A stretch of DNA of 64,000 nucleotides from an uncultured Lachnospiraceae bacterium (GCA_949472775.1 CASWVG010000008.1:20900-84899), one strand, 5' to 3'. Numbered from the stretch's first letter, positions 41,452 to 51,478 are shown. Translations and numbers: made by a program. The notes: generated by a model not told the origin, from the letters alone.

Positions 41452-44148
41452 TTACATAAGCTGCGAAAGCCGCTCCTCCACCTGCGCCTTCATCTGTGTA
41501 TATTTTTCAAGCTTGGCGCGCTCCTCATCCACCTTCTGTTTCGGCGCCTTGGACATGAACTTCTCATTGCCAAGCATCCCCTGCACTCTGGCAAGCTCTC
41601 CTTCCAGACGCTTCTGCTCCTTTTTCAGGCGCTCGATTTCCTGTGCGATATCCACCAGTTCCTCGAAAGGAATATAAACCGTCGCATTGGGAATCACCAC
41701 GGAAACGGCGCTGTCGTCGATGCCACTCTTGTCCGCCTGCACAGTCAGCTCGGACGCCGCCGCAAGCGAGGTGAAGAACTGCCTGCCTTCCTCAAAGATC
41801 TGGCGCACGCCCTCGTTCTCGCTGACCACATAGACAGCCGCTTTTCTGCCAGGCGCCACGTTCATCTCCGTTCTCACGTTGCGGATGCCGCGCACCGCCT
41901 CTTTCATCAGTCCGATGGCATTTTCCTCTTTTGTAAACTGTCTGTCTTCGCGGAAGAGAGGCCATTCAGATACCATAATAGATTCCTCTTTCGTCTGCAA
42001 CGTGCAGAAGATCTCCTCCGTGATGAAAGGCATATACGGATGCAACAGTTTCAATGCGTCAATCAATACGTTCTGAAGCGTCCACAGCGCTGCCCGCTTT
42101 CCTTCCTCCTCGCCAGCTTCTGTGCTGTAAAGGCGAGGCTTCACCATCTCGATATACCAGTCGCAGAACTCGTCCCAGATAAAGTCATACACCTTCTGTA
42201 CGGCGATGCCGAGTTCAAAGCTGTCCATATTGTCCGTCACATCTTTCACAAGCGTATTCAGTTTCGAGAGAATCCACTTGTCCACCGGGTACAGGCTTTC
42301 CTTGATCTCCTCATAGGAAGTCTCCCAGCCGCGCTTCCCGGTCTTCTCCTCCTCCTGATCCATGTTCATCATAATGAAGCGGGACGCGTTCCAGACCTTG
42401 TTTGCAAAGTTGCGGCTCGCCTCCACTCTTTCATAGTAGAAACGCATATCATTGCCGGGCGCATTTCCCGTAATCAGCGTAAGGCGGAGCGCATCCGCGC
42501 CGTACTGGTCAATGATCTCCAGCGGGTCAATGCCGTTGCCGAGGGACTTACTCATCTTCCGCCCCTGGGAATCCCGCACGAGACCGTGGAAGAGCACCGT
42601 CTTAAAAGGCTTCTCTCCCATCTGCTCATAGCCGGAGAAGATCATGCGGATGACCCAGAAGAAAATAATGTCATAGCCTGTCACCAGCACATCCGTGGGA
42701 TAGAAGTAATCCAGATCCTCCGTCTTTTCCGGCCACCCAAGCGTGGAGAAAGGCCACAGAGCCGAGGAAAACCAGGTGTCCAGCGTATCGGGATCCTGGG
42801 TGAAATGGGTTTCCCCGCACTTCGGACACACGCCGGGCGCTTCCTTCGCCACCACAATCTCCCCGCACTTGTCGCAGTAGTAAGCGGGAATCCTGTGCCC
42901 CCACCAGAGCTGGCGGCTGATGCACCAGTCGCGGATGTTATCCGTCCAGTTATAATAAATCTTGTCCATGCGTTCCGGGATGAGTCTGATCTCGCCTTTC
43001 TTCACTGCCTCCACGGCAGGTTTGATCAGCTCGTCCATCTTCACGAACCACTGTTTCTTGATCATCGGCTCGATGGTCGTCTTACAGCGGTCATGGGTGC
43101 CTACGTTGTGGGAGTAGTCCTCGATCCGCACGAGAAGCCCCTCTTTTTCCAGCTCCTCCACGATCCGCTTTCTCGCCTCGTAGCGGTCAAGCCCCTCATA
43201 TTTGCCGCCATTTGCATTGATGGTGGCATCGTCGTTCATAATGTTCACTTCAGGCAGATTGTGGCGTTTTCCCACCTCAAAATCGTTGGGATCATGGGCG
43301 GGCGTAATCTTCACAACGCCTGTCCCGAACTCCATATCCACATACTCATCTTCCACCACGGGAATGGCCTTGTTTACGATGGGCAGCCAGACCTGTCTTC
43401 CCTTTAAATAGGTATATCTCTCATCGTTGGGGTTCACCGCCACAGCGGTATCGCCGAGCATCGTCTCCGGGCGGGTCGTCGCAAACTCCAGAAACTCCGT
43501 CTTACTGGGCTGACCATCCTGGTCAACCAGCGGATACTTGATATGCCAGAAATGTCCCGCCTGCTCCTGATACTCCACCTCCGCGTCAGAAATAGAAGTG
43601 TTGCATACAGGGCACCAGTTGATGATGCGGCTGCCTTTGTAGATCCAGCCTTTCTCGTGCATCTTCACAAACACTTCCGTGACCGCCTTGTTGCAACCCT
43701 CGTCCATGGTGAAACGCTCCCTGTCCCAGTCGCAGGAAGAGCCGAGTTTTTTCAGCTGGGAGACGATGCGCCCGCCGTACTCTTTCTTCCAGTCCCACGC
43801 ACGCTTGAGAAACCCTTCCCTGCCGAGATCGCTCTTGTCGATCCCCTCCTCTTTGAGCTTCTCGATGATCTTTACCTCTGTGGCGATGGAGGCGTGATCC
43901 GTCCCCGGCTGCCAGAGCGCATTGTAGCCCTGCATCCTCTTATAGCGGATCAGGATATCCTGCATGGTATTGTCAAGGGCATGTCCCATGTGGAGCTGCC
44001 CGGTGATGTTCGGTGGCGGGATCACGATGGTGAAAGGGGTTTTCGTCCTGTCCACCTCGGCGTGAAAATACTTCTTGTCCAGCCATTTCTGGTATAATCT
44101 GTCCTCAATGCCTTTCGGATCATAGGTTTTCGCAAGTTCTCTGCTCAT
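41452..44148 (-). CDS. valS: Valine-tRNA ligase
   Basis: ValS charges tRNA-Val. From 44148 the protein has 898 residues: the HIGH-type motif [13 protein letters not shown], the editing (CP1) domain with [15 protein letters not shown], a zinc-binding pair of CxxC motifs ([16 protein letters not shown]), [13 protein letters not shown], the anticodon-binding domain, and the C-terminal coiled coil ([20 protein letters not shown]) special to ValRS. Motifs and length are normal. The start is preceded by GGAGGAAACA and by a hairpin leader element; further upstream is a complete T-box and a strong promoter, so expression should rise when uncharged tRNA-Val builds up. Confidence 0.98.
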   Translation of the reverse strand: MSRELAKTYDPKGIEDRLYQKWLDKKYFHAEVDRTKTPFTIVIPPPNITGQLHMGHALDNTMQDILIRYKRMQGYNALWQPGTDHASIATEVKIIEKLKEEGIDKSDLGREGFLKRAWDWKKEYGGRIVSQLKKLGSSCDWDRERFTMDEGCNKAVTEVFVKMHEKGWIYKGSRIINWCPVCNTSISDAEVEYQEQAGHFWHIKYPLVDQDGQPSKTEFLEFATTRPETMLGDTAVAVNPNDERYTYLKGRQVWLPIVNKAIPVVEDEYVDMEFGTGVVKITPAHDPNDFEVGKRHNLPEVNIMNDDATINANGGKYEGLDRYEARKRIVEELEKEGLLVRIEDYSHNVGTHDRCKTTIEPMIKKQWFVKMDELIKPAVEAVKKGEIRLIPERMDKIYYNWTDNIRDWCISRQLWWGHRIPAYYCDKCGEIVVAKEAPGVCPKCGETHFTQDPDTLDTWFSSALWPFSTLGWPEKTEDLDYFYPTDVLVTGYDIIFFWVIRMIFSGYEQMGEKPFKTVLFHGLVRDSQGRKMSKSLGNGIDPLEIIDQYGADALRLTLITGNAPGNDMRFYYERVEASRNFANKVWNASRFIMMNMDQEEEKTGKRGWETSYEEIKESLYPVDKWILSKLNTLVKDVTDNMDSFELGIAVQKVYDFIWDEFCDWYIEMVKPRLYSTEAGEEEGKRAALWTLQNVLIDALKLLHPYMPFITEEIFCTLQTKEESIMVSEWPLFREDRQFTKEENAIGLMKEAVRGIRNVRTEMNVAPGRKAAVYVVSENEGVRQIFEEGRQFFTSLAAASELTVQADKSGIDDSAVSVVIPNATVYIPFEELVDIAQEIERLKKEQKRLEGELARVQGMLGNEKFMSKAPKQKVDEERAKLEKYTQMKAQVEERLSQLM

Positions 44149-44253
44149 TGTTTCCTCCATTCTGAAGCGTTCTTTGCGGAATTTGTGACGCTTCTACACA
44201 AACTCCTTGATTTTACTCTTGCGCTTTCTGACTCTGCTTATGCGCGCAAAAAA
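44149..44253 (-). repeat. Leader element copy E4 plus 126-bp-family fragment
   Basis: 44149-44205 holds hairpin H1 (GAGTTTGTG/CACAAATTC, loop TAGAAGCGT) and the shared ending AACGCTTCAGAATGGAGGA, which supplies the valS ribosome site; H2 is missing. 44226-44253 holds a 28-bp fragment of the 126-bp repeat family (TTTCTGACTCTGC...TGCGCGCAAAAAA), identical to the one beside the TPR-gene terminator at 36363-36390 apart from its length. Its A-run is the T-run of the T-box terminator. Confidence 0.75.
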
Positions 44254-44530
44254 TGCCCTCTGCCAGTCTCCTGACAAAGGGCGTAGTTACGCGGTACCAC
44301 CTTCATTTTTCACTCAGTGAAACCGGAATGCTGCCGGTCTCCAATCCGTTAACGGGGATCACGCGTGGACGCTTACTGTCGCTCCCGCAGAGACTTGCGG
44401 AAAACATTCTGCATCCCGGTTCCGAAGCCACATTCCCCAGGTTCCCTTCCGAAAGGATCTCTCAGCCTGTGATCCCTCTCTCTGGCGGCGGTGCCTGTGT
44501 ACTCCTCTTCGTCATCACCTTTACAATTAT
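44248..44530 (-). promoter_or_regulatory. T-box leader of valS
   Basis: On the minus strand the leader runs from a start near 44530 and contains the T-box sequence AAGGTGGTACCGCG (44290-44303). It is followed by a terminator with 12 paired bases, GCCCTTTGTCAG/CTGGCAGAGGGC (44255-44282), and a T-run. Uncharged tRNA-Val should pair with the T-box through its CCA end and favour the antiterminator. Stem I, with GAGAGAUCC-type purine-rich loops, lies at about 44400-44520; I could not place the valine specifier codon with certainty. Confidence 0.92.
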
Positions 44531-44535
44531 CTAAT

Positions 44536-44564
44536 ACTATAGTCAATGAAAAAGCTTTTGTCAA
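44536..44564 (-). promoter_or_regulatory. valS promoter
   Basis: On the minus strand TTGACA (44559-44564) and TATAGT (44536-44541) are exactly 17 bp apart. The -35 box overlaps the stop codon of the upstream membrane protein gene. Confidence 0.85.
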
Positions 44565-46471
44565 TTCCTATTTTCGGGCTTTAATAATGACTGCTTTTCA
44601 GTTTTTTCCTTAACCTCAAATAAATACATGGCCAGCACTGCGGGCATCGGATATATAAATGGCAGGCAATAGCGCGGAAGGACAACTGGCGACGCAATTG
44701 CAATCAAAACACTCATAAACAGCGGCAGCATCGCCAGAAGGGTTCTTTGCAGTCTATTTTTTACCGAGAATACAAATAAAAAAATTAGCAGGAGACTGTA
44801 AAACGCAACATTTGATGTCATTCCCCATATAGGCAGCATCAGTACTGTGCCAACATAAAAATCCTGGAGCTGTGCAAGTGTCTGGAACACTGGCGATTCA
44901 ACCTCGTGTATCCCCAGGTACTCCGCAATCCTCACACCCGGCTCAACATCCTTATATACAGCCTGGGTATAAAAATTGTGTTCCTCCTGCTTGGGCCAGA
45001 TCAAAAAGAAATTATGATTGACCGTTGCCCTTATATAGGACATGGGATGTCGAAAGAATTGTTTCATCCAAAGCTTAAAATACGCTTTCAAGTCTTCCGT
45101 CGTCGCCCCTTTCCGATAGGATGCTTTTACCGGATCCGAAATTCTTGGATTGTATATATCTGCTACTTCAGAGTCCAAAACATGTGAGAGGATTTCCCGC
45201 TCCTCCTCTGAAACCTCTGTCCCATATTCCTTCATATAACGTGCCGTCTGTTGAAAGGGAAGGGACAAGGCCTCCTTGATATCACCGTTTCTCCCCCCGT
45301 ATCTTCCACTAAGACAACCCAGTACAACATTCGCCGAGACTATGACTGCCATAAACAGAATAACGCATCTGATTCTTTCTTTCCTTCGTACCCCCCCCCT
45401 TATTTTTTGGAAGAGCACACTGATAAACAGCACAGCCATCGTCGGATATACCACATATCTCCCATTATTTCTCATCAAAATGGTCAGACTCGCGGCAATC
45501 CAGAACAGGACGCCATGCCGCTTCGACTCCCAGAATCTGAAATCTGGATGCAGCATATACAGCAATTCTATCTCCATCAGCAAAACAGCGTACGCATAGA
45601 TCACATCCTTTACCATCGCCCCCACATAAGCCGCATGATAAGGCGCCAGCGCTGTGACAAGCAGAGTAGCCATCTGCAGCCACCTGGGCGAGTGAAAATA
45701 GATCCTCATCGTATAGAGCAAATACGCAGAGAGAACGGACAGCAGCAGATACTGCAACACTATATACAAAAACACCGCCCTGTTTCCGTTTCCAAGGAGC
45801 ATGCCAAGAGATACCACTTTCCCAATCAGCCATGTGCTTGCCGGAGGGTGATGCGCGGCAAGTGTATCCAATCCAAAATACCGTAGAAGTTGTCCGGTCA
45901 CATCAAAATGCATTCTTGCCGGGTAGGAAAGAACAAGCTGTGGAAAAAGCACTGTGAGAAACACCACGAGTGGAAAACCAAAAGGATGTTTCCGATACTG
46001 CCTTACCAGCCATGTCTCCGTCTGCGGCAGATCTCTTCCGTTCAAGGCAGACGCATCCAGCAGAAACCGCAGAAGATGCGCCAGTTGTGTCAATAAATAA
46101 GTACTTCCCACTACATATATGATACTCTTCAGGCACTGCACAGGGGAACTGTGCAGCGCTGATAACGTATTGTCCAGTGCAAAACTCTCTCCCATAAGCC
46201 ACACAATGGCAATCGGAAAGCATATCATTCCCACATATAATTTATCCTTCTTAATAAGGTCTATATGATAGTTACACCAGATCAGCAATCCCGACAAAAG
46301 CGTTGTTATAAAGGCGGTTCCTCCGAATCCGTTTTTCATATCCGCAAAAATATCACCGATATTTCCCGATGTGCCTTCCGCTCTCGGCGCAAAATTCATT
46401 GTCAGTGCCAATGCGACACAGATACTGCATAAAACCAATGTGAGATAATACATTCTGTTTTTTTTATACAT
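44561..46471 (-). CDS. Polytopic membrane protein, GT-C-like / DUF6020 type
   Basis: A 636-residue integral membrane protein with about 12-14 hydrophobic segments (MYYLTLVLCSICVALALTMN, FLYIVLQYLLLSVLSAYLLY, GVLFWIAASLTILMRNNGRY). A conserved-looking extracytoplasmic loop contains ARMHFDVTGQLLRYFG and AAHHPPASTWLIG, in a place where GT-C glycosyltransferases keep their Asp-containing motif. The layout fits a lipid-carrier-dependent glycosyltransferase of the outer face (DUF6020 in my reading), but donor and acceptor are unknown. AAGGAGG precedes the ATG. The start overlaps the end of the HD-GYP gene by 8 bp, so the two are translationally coupled. Confidence 0.75.
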   Translation of the reverse strand: MYKKNRMYYLTLVLCSICVALALTMNFAPRAEGTSGNIGDIFADMKNGFGGTAFITTLLSGLLIWCNYHIDLIKKDKLYVGMICFPIAIVWLMGESFALDNTLSALHSSPVQCLKSIIYVVGSTYLLTQLAHLLRFLLDASALNGRDLPQTETWLVRQYRKHPFGFPLVVFLTVLFPQLVLSYPARMHFDVTGQLLRYFGLDTLAAHHPPASTWLIGKVVSLGMLLGNGNRAVFLYIVLQYLLLSVLSAYLLYTMRIYFHSPRWLQMATLLVTALAPYHAAYVGAMVKDVIYAYAVLLMEIELLYMLHPDFRFWESKRHGVLFWIAASLTILMRNNGRYVVYPTMAVLFISVLFQKIRGGVRRKERIRCVILFMAVIVSANVVLGCLSGRYGGRNGDIKEALSLPFQQTARYMKEYGTEVSEEEREILSHVLDSEVADIYNPRISDPVKASYRKGATTEDLKAYFKLWMKQFFRHPMSYIRATVNHNFFLIWPKQEEHNFYTQAVYKDVEPGVRIAEYLGIHEVESPVFQTLAQLQDFYVGTVLMLPIWGMTSNVAFYSLLLIFLFVFSVKNRLQRTLLAMLPLFMSVLIAIASPVVLPRYCLPFIYPMPAVLAMYLFEVKEKTEKQSLLKPENRN

Positions 46472-48491
46472 AACATCCTCCTTTCAACACCTCCAGAAAT
46501 ACTTCCACCAGGTTCGGGTCAAACTGGGTGCCGGAGCAGCGGCGAAGCTCCGCCTCCGCATCCTTCCCGCTCATCGCCTTGTGATAGGGCCTGTCATGCA
46601 CCATCACGTCATGGGAATCCACCACCGTGATAATCCGGGAAAGAAGCGGTATTTCCTCCCCCGCAAGGCCGCCGGGATACCCGCCGCCGTCCCACCGCTC
46701 ATGGTGATGGAGAATATATTCACCGATAGGCTTCAGCTCCTTGGAGGCATTGGCAATCCGATACCCTTTCTCCGTGTGGGTCTTCATAATCTCCCACTCC
46801 GCGTCCGTCAGTTTTCCGGGTTTGATCAGGATGGCATGGGGAATGGCAATCTTCCCGATGTCGTGAAGCACCGCCAAAAGCGCCAGTTTACCCAGATCCC
46901 CGTCCGATAAGGAAAGCGCCTTCCCGAGGCGGATCGCCATCTCCCTGGTGCGCTCCACATGCTCCTCCGTCTCATAATCACTCTCCGTCAGCGTCTGTGT
47001 CAGGGAATCTAACAGCGAACTCTTCTTGGAGGACTGGTTCATCAGCTTTTTCGTGCGCATGCTCTCCGATGCCTCCCTGACAGCCTCCTCCACGCTCTTT
47101 GTCTGATCCCGGATCACAGCGATACCGTATTCGATATCCGTATTGATTCCTGTGTCATTGCCCTGTCTGTACTGCTCCTTGATATGCTCAAAAAGGCGGA
47201 CTGCATATTCCTGTTCCACCTCTGTGAGCGCCGCGGCCATGTCCCCGTCCGCCAGCCTTGCCAGAACTGCACCAGCCGGCAGATTTTCCCGCAAAAGCCC
47301 GGCCGCCTGCCTAAGCAGTTCATTGCCCTTGCGCCAGCCGTACACATCATTGACAATCCCGATCCCGTTGGCATTGCACACCACCACTGTCACCGGGTAT
47401 ACTCCCCCGGCAAGCAGCTTGTCCGTCTCGCTGTAAAAACTGTTCTTTGAGTAAAGCTGGGTGAGCATATCCCGCTCCGTCTCCAGGTTTTTCATTATGA
47501 GAAGATGACCGATAATCTGCCCCTTCCCGTCCCTCAGGCAGTTAAAGACACAGTGATATCTGCGTGCTCCCGCGCTGCCCGGATTCTCCCAGTCAAAAGT
47601 CTGATCCGAATCAATGCTCTGCAAATCGCGGAACGCGCCAAGCTGTAGAAAATCCGTCATGCTGATACGGTTCTGCTGATCCTCCAGCGCCGGAAAAAGC
47701 GCCCGCATATCCCGGTTCGTATCTGCCGTGTACCCCTCATAGTCAAAAAGAATCATCGGCATACCCATATATTCCAGCACCATCTTGCGGGTGGTATTCA
47801 GCATTCCCCTCGAGGAATAGTCGAAGGTATTTCTGTAGACAAGCGGACAGACAAATCCGTAAACCAGCACTGCTGCATCCACAGGCACAGTCAGAATCTC
47901 CAACATATACAGGATAGTGAGCAGACCGATCACGCAGAGCGACAGAAGGGTGCTGGCATATCTGGCGCGGTATATTTTCGGCACGCTTACGGTCTTTCGG
48001 ATCAGCAGGAACAGAATCACGGCCACAAGGAGATACACAAAAGCCAGATGCAGGTAAAATCCCGGCTTAAGCTCAAACATGTATTTTATGGCGTAGATAC
48101 TGTCCGCCTGGTACTGATAACGGAGAATCACTTCGTGGAAAACATTGAGTATCAGAATCGCCGCGTCTATAAAAGCCAGAAAATAGACCGTGCAAATCAA
48201 TATGCGTTTCGAGCGCGGCTTTTCCATTCTTGACTGGGTAAACTCTGCCATATAGTAGACCATAGACAGAACAAGAAAATCCAGGCATACAAAATAGACG
48301 CTGGTCGTAAGAGAAGCTGCAAAGTAAGTGCCCGCGCCGATTCTTGCCAGATAGGTGAGGTTCACCGCACAGGCTGCCAGAAACATGGTTCCCGTAACGA
48401 AGGCCAGATGTGTTTTCTTTTTATAGGTAATAACAGCGCAGACAAACGCGCAAAACGCTGCAAGAGCGAACACGATATCACTTAAGACCAT
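46464..48491 (-). CDS. Membrane HD-GYP protein with degenerate GGDEF domain
   Basis: From the ATG at 48491 the protein has 675 residues. It has a seven-helix membrane sensor (about 1-225), a PAS-like stretch (MPMILFDYEGYTADTNRDMR), a GGDEF fold whose signature is replaced by RLADGDM, and a C-terminal HD-GYP domain with HDIGK and HHERWDGGGYPGGL. The HD-GYP part has the metal ligands and should hydrolyse cyclic di-GMP or a related dinucleotide; the GGDEF part should be catalytically dead and perhaps senses GTP. The start is chosen because GAGG precedes it and a promoter with a TGGTACAAT extended -10 box begins transcription downstream of the earlier in-frame TTG and ATG. It is coupled to the next membrane protein gene. 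Confidence 0.88.
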   Translation of the reverse strand: MVLSDIVFALAAFCAFVCAVITYKKKTHLAFVTGTMFLAACAVNLTYLARIGAGTYFAASLTTSVYFVCLDFLVLSMVYYMAEFTQSRMEKPRSKRILICTVYFLAFIDAAILILNVFHEVILRYQYQADSIYAIKYMFELKPGFYLHLAFVYLLVAVILFLLIRKTVSVPKIYRARYASTLLSLCVIGLLTILYMLEILTVPVDAAVLVYGFVCPLVYRNTFDYSSRGMLNTTRKMVLEYMGMPMILFDYEGYTADTNRDMRALFPALEDQQNRISMTDFLQLGAFRDLQSIDSDQTFDWENPGSAGARRYHCVFNCLRDGKGQIIGHLLIMKNLETERDMLTQLYSKNSFYSETDKLLAGGVYPVTVVVCNANGIGIVNDVYGWRKGNELLRQAAGLLRENLPAGAVLARLADGDMAAALTEVEQEYAVRLFEHIKEQYRQGNDTGINTDIEYGIAVIRDQTKSVEEAVREASESMRTKKLMNQSSKKSSLLDSLTQTLTESDYETEEHVERTREMAIRLGKALSLSDGDLGKLALLAVLHDIGKIAIPHAILIKPGKLTDAEWEIMKTHTEKGYRIANASKELKPIGEYILHHHERWDGGGYPGGLAGEEIPLLSRIITVVDSHDVMVHDRPYHKAMSGKDAEAELRRCSGTQFDPNLVEVFLEVLKGGCYV

Positions 48492-48525
48492 AAAAATATC
48501 CTCGTTTATGTCGTAATGATTTTTT

Positions 48526-48554
48526 ATTGTACCATATAATTCTGTCAGTCTGAA
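48526..48554 (-). promoter_or_regulatory. Promoter of the HD-GYP gene
   Basis: On the minus strand TTCAGA (48549-48554) and TACAAT (48526-48531) are 17 bp apart, with TGG directly before the -10 box. Confidence 0.6.
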
Positions 48555-48570
48555 TAGGAAGCTCATTGTG

Positions 48571-48606
48571 AATAGCCACAAATTTTATCTTTGAGATTTG
48601 GCTATT
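48571..48606. repeat. Inverted repeat upstream of the HD-GYP promoter
   Basis: AATAGCC (48571-48577) and GGCTATT (48600-48606) pair; ATTT/AAAT continue the stem inward with a 2-nt bulge. It lies between the GH3 terminator and the HD-GYP promoter. Confidence 0.5.
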
Positions 48607-48623
48607 TCGTCCTCTTTCCAGAC

Positions 48624-48657
48624 AAAAAGGAGGCGTCTGCGTCAACAGACTCCTCCT
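48624..48657 (-). terminator. Terminator after GH3 gene
   Basis: On the minus strand AGGAGG-a-GTCTG pairs with CAGAC-g-CCTCCT around a 6-nt loop, followed directly by TTTTTG, 24 bp after the stop codon. Confidence 0.85.
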
Positions 48658-48680
48658 GCTGTCTCATTCACTCTGTCATA

Positions 48681-51440
48681 TCACGTTTCTGTCCCGACCC
48701 TGCGCAGCTCCATATAAGCGATTTCCATGCCCGGCTTGGGAAACTGAAAGGCAAGCCGGTATCCGCCCTTCTCCATCTGCACGCGAAGCAGCTTCTGCAT
48801 AATCCACCTGCCCTCCGTTCCGTTCGTCTGGAATGTGGCAAAGTGTTCCCCGTTCAGTGTGGCCCTGCACACCGTCTGTGCCCGGTCTGTCTGCGGGGAC
48901 ATCAGTTTTACAATCACATCGTAAACGCCGCCCTCCGGCAGGTCAAATACCCGCTCCGCAGGCGTGGAAATATGTAAGTGGATCCGATTTTCTCCATCCA
49001 GCGCATCCCCTTCCGTCTGTGCCGCCCGGAACAGGGGGATCTCTGTCCTGCGAAAATCCTCCTTCTGCATGGCCGGTGTCTTCATCAGGAAGCCGCATAT
49101 ATTCCTGGCGCTTCTCTGCAGCTCCCCGACGGTGAGCCTGCCTCCGGCAAGCGCCTCCATGATATCGTCTCCCGACGCGTTAATTTCTGCGCCGTTGTTA
49201 TTTACTACCATGTACACATCGTTCTGGGAACGCACCATATCCGCCGTGCGGGTTCTCGATGCTTCTCCGCCGGCCGCCGCATCGTTCATACAGGCCCACC
49301 AGTCTGTCATAACCATACCGTCAAAGCCCCACTCTCCGCGCAGTATGGTAGTCGTCAGATCATAGGCGGATGCCGCCCAGTGGCCGTTTACGGGATTGTA
49401 GGAAGTCATAACGGCCTGCGCGTTTCCTTCCCTGACAGCAATCTCAAAAGCCTTAAGATAGATCTGCCGCAAAGCCCTCTCCGAGACCACCGCATTGACG
49501 ATGTTTCTCCCTGTCTCCTGGGAATTGCAGGCAAAATGCTTGATCACCCCGTATACTTTGTGCCGCCCGATTCCCCTGACAACGGCAGCCGCCATCCTGC
49601 CCGAAAGCAGCGGATCCTCCGAAAAATACTCGAAGTTTCTTCCATTTAACGGGTGCCTGTGTATATTGATGCCGGGACCCAGGAGCGCATCTATCCCGTT
49701 TTCCACCATCTCCCCGCCAATGCAGGCATACAGCTCTTCCACAAGCGCCTCATCCCATGTGCACGCAAGCAGCGTCCCGATCGGCACCTGCGTGGCCGCT
49801 GCCCCGTTATCCATACGGATGCCCGAGGGGCCGTCCGCACAGCAGCCTATGGGAATGCCAAATCCGAGCAGACTGTCGGACACCCCGCCAAAAGCTGCCG
49901 CTGTTCCCGGTGTCACCTTAATGCTGCACATCCCTTCCCCTCTCACAAGGGCGGCCAGGTCTTCTTCAGACAACTGCGCTATGAACGCCTCCATCGTACA
50001 GGTTCCCTCCGCCACGTCCTTTAACAGCAGTCCCTGGCTGCCGGTGTAAACAGCCGCGGGCGGAAGGCGGTCCTCTATCCGTCTCCGAAGGTCAGCCGTT
50101 CTCACGGGGGCAGGTTCATATCCGGGTGTGACAGCGCCATTTTCATCAACCAGAGCCCGCAGACGCTCAAAATTCCTGGATGGCGCCATCGCCTCCTCGC
50201 AAGACTTTACCAACAGGGGCTTTTGCACTTCCCAATTTCCCGCCCCGTTCACCGGCACCGGCTGTGTGTTCCTGCTGTCCGTCCCCACATGGAAAGAGTA
50301 AGCTCCCGCCTCCAGCACATAGGCGCTTTTATGGCCGCCGGCTCCGCTGTCATCATAGGAGGCGAGACTGTACATGTCCACCGTAATCTGCACTTTTTCC
50401 TCTTCACCGCATCCCAAATGGCCCGTCTTCACAAACCCGATCAGTTCCTTTGCCGGATTTCCAAGGCCGCCCTGCGGCTTCTGCACATAGAGCTGCACCG
50501 TCTCACGGCCGCCGTATACCGTCCCTGTATTTTTCACGCTGCAGGTGAAGATCAGCTTCGCGTCCGTGCCCTTTCCCGAGATACATGCCGAAGCCTCCGA
50601 CAGCCCGAACTCCGTATAAGAGAGACCATATCCGAAAGGGTACAGCACCGCATCCTTGTCAAACGTCTCAAAATAGCGATACCCCACATAAATATCTTCC
50701 TGGTACACATTTTCAGACACGCCGCCATGATTTCGGTCCGAAGGGTAATCCGTGATACGCCGCGCAATCGTGTCCGTGAGCTTTCCCTGGAAAACTTCCC
50801 TGCCCGTCAGCACATCGGCAATCCCGTTTCCGCCTTCCATGCCGCCCTGCCACGCATAGACTACCGCCCCCACAGCCGGATACTCCTCCACAAACTGCAT
50901 ATCCACGATGTTGGAAACGTTTAATACCACGGCCACATCCCGGAAATTTCTGCACACACAGGCGAGCATCTCCCGCTCCCCGGCCGTCAGCAGATAACTG
51001 CCTTCCTGCACCGCGTTGTCTTTGTCTTCTCCCGCCGTCCGCCCGATCACCACAAGCGCCTTATTGGAACACGCGGCCGCACGGCGGACCGTCTCTTCCT
51101 CCAGCGGCATTTCCTGCTGACACCACGGCTCGCACGCCCAGCCGCCCCCGCCGTCATCAAAAGGATGGGCGGCCAGCCACTTTTCATAACCTTCCGCCAC
51201 CTCTTCATTGACACGGACCCCGGCATCCCGCAGTCCCTCCAGCAGGCTGACCATGTAAGGCACATTGACCGCTCCTCCCGATCCCGTGCCGCTTCTGTAA
51301 TAATCAATCTGGCATCTGCCAAATACCGACACATGGTCTTCTCTGACAAGCGGGAGAATGTATCCGCGGTTCCTCAGCAGAACCGCCCCCTGCGCCGCCG
51401 CCCGCCTGCAGATAATCGAAACGTTTTTATTTTTACACAT
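48681..51440 (-). CDS. GH3 beta-glucosidase with swapped domain order
   Basis: A 919-residue glycoside hydrolase with no signal peptide, likely a cytoplasmic beta-glucosidase or beta-xylosidase. The domain order is reversed. The alpha/beta sandwich (GH3 C domain; AAAQGAVLLRNRGYILPLV, KALVVIGRTAGEDKD, YAWQGGMEGGNGIADVLTG) and the Fn3-like domain (FGYGLSYTEFGLSEASACIS, TVYGGRETVQLYVQKPQG) occupy residues 1-420. The TIM barrel follows (ADGPSGIRMDNGAA, LLGPGINIHRHPLNGRNFEY, VIKHFACNSQE), with the nucleophile at about Asp713 in GFDGMVMTDWWA. A C-terminal carbohydrate-binding-like module ends it. Such permuted GH3 enzymes are known in Butyrivibrio and Ruminococcus. The start follows AAAGGCAG. It belongs to the sugar locus to its right. 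Confidence 0.93.
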   Translation of the reverse strand: MCKNKNVSIICRRAAAQGAVLLRNRGYILPLVREDHVSVFGRCQIDYYRSGTGSGGAVNVPYMVSLLEGLRDAGVRVNEEVAEGYEKWLAAHPFDDGGGGWACEPWCQQEMPLEEETVRRAAACSNKALVVIGRTAGEDKDNAVQEGSYLLTAGEREMLACVCRNFRDVAVVLNVSNIVDMQFVEEYPAVGAVVYAWQGGMEGGNGIADVLTGREVFQGKLTDTIARRITDYPSDRNHGGVSENVYQEDIYVGYRYFETFDKDAVLYPFGYGLSYTEFGLSEASACISGKGTDAKLIFTCSVKNTGTVYGGRETVQLYVQKPQGGLGNPAKELIGFVKTGHLGCGEEEKVQITVDMYSLASYDDSGAGGHKSAYVLEAGAYSFHVGTDSRNTQPVPVNGAGNWEVQKPLLVKSCEEAMAPSRNFERLRALVDENGAVTPGYEPAPVRTADLRRRIEDRLPPAAVYTGSQGLLLKDVAEGTCTMEAFIAQLSEEDLAALVRGEGMCSIKVTPGTAAAFGGVSDSLLGFGIPIGCCADGPSGIRMDNGAAATQVPIGTLLACTWDEALVEELYACIGGEMVENGIDALLGPGINIHRHPLNGRNFEYFSEDPLLSGRMAAAVVRGIGRHKVYGVIKHFACNSQETGRNIVNAVVSERALRQIYLKAFEIAVREGNAQAVMTSYNPVNGHWAASAYDLTTTILRGEWGFDGMVMTDWWACMNDAAAGGEASRTRTADMVRSQNDVYMVVNNNGAEINASGDDIMEALAGGRLTVGELQRSARNICGFLMKTPAMQKEDFRRTEIPLFRAAQTEGDALDGENRIHLHISTPAERVFDLPEGGVYDVIVKLMSPQTDRAQTVCRATLNGEHFATFQTNGTEGRWIMQKLLRVQMEKGGYRLAFQFPKPGMEIAYMELRRVGTET

Positions 51441-51478
51441 GAATATACACTGCCTTTCTGTTTTTCACCATCCGCCAT

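Noticed and set aside
41197..43407. Plus-strand open frame of 736 codons opposite valS
   Set aside because: Antisense shadow; valS has all its motifs on the minus strand, and the long frame results from G+C-rich third positions.
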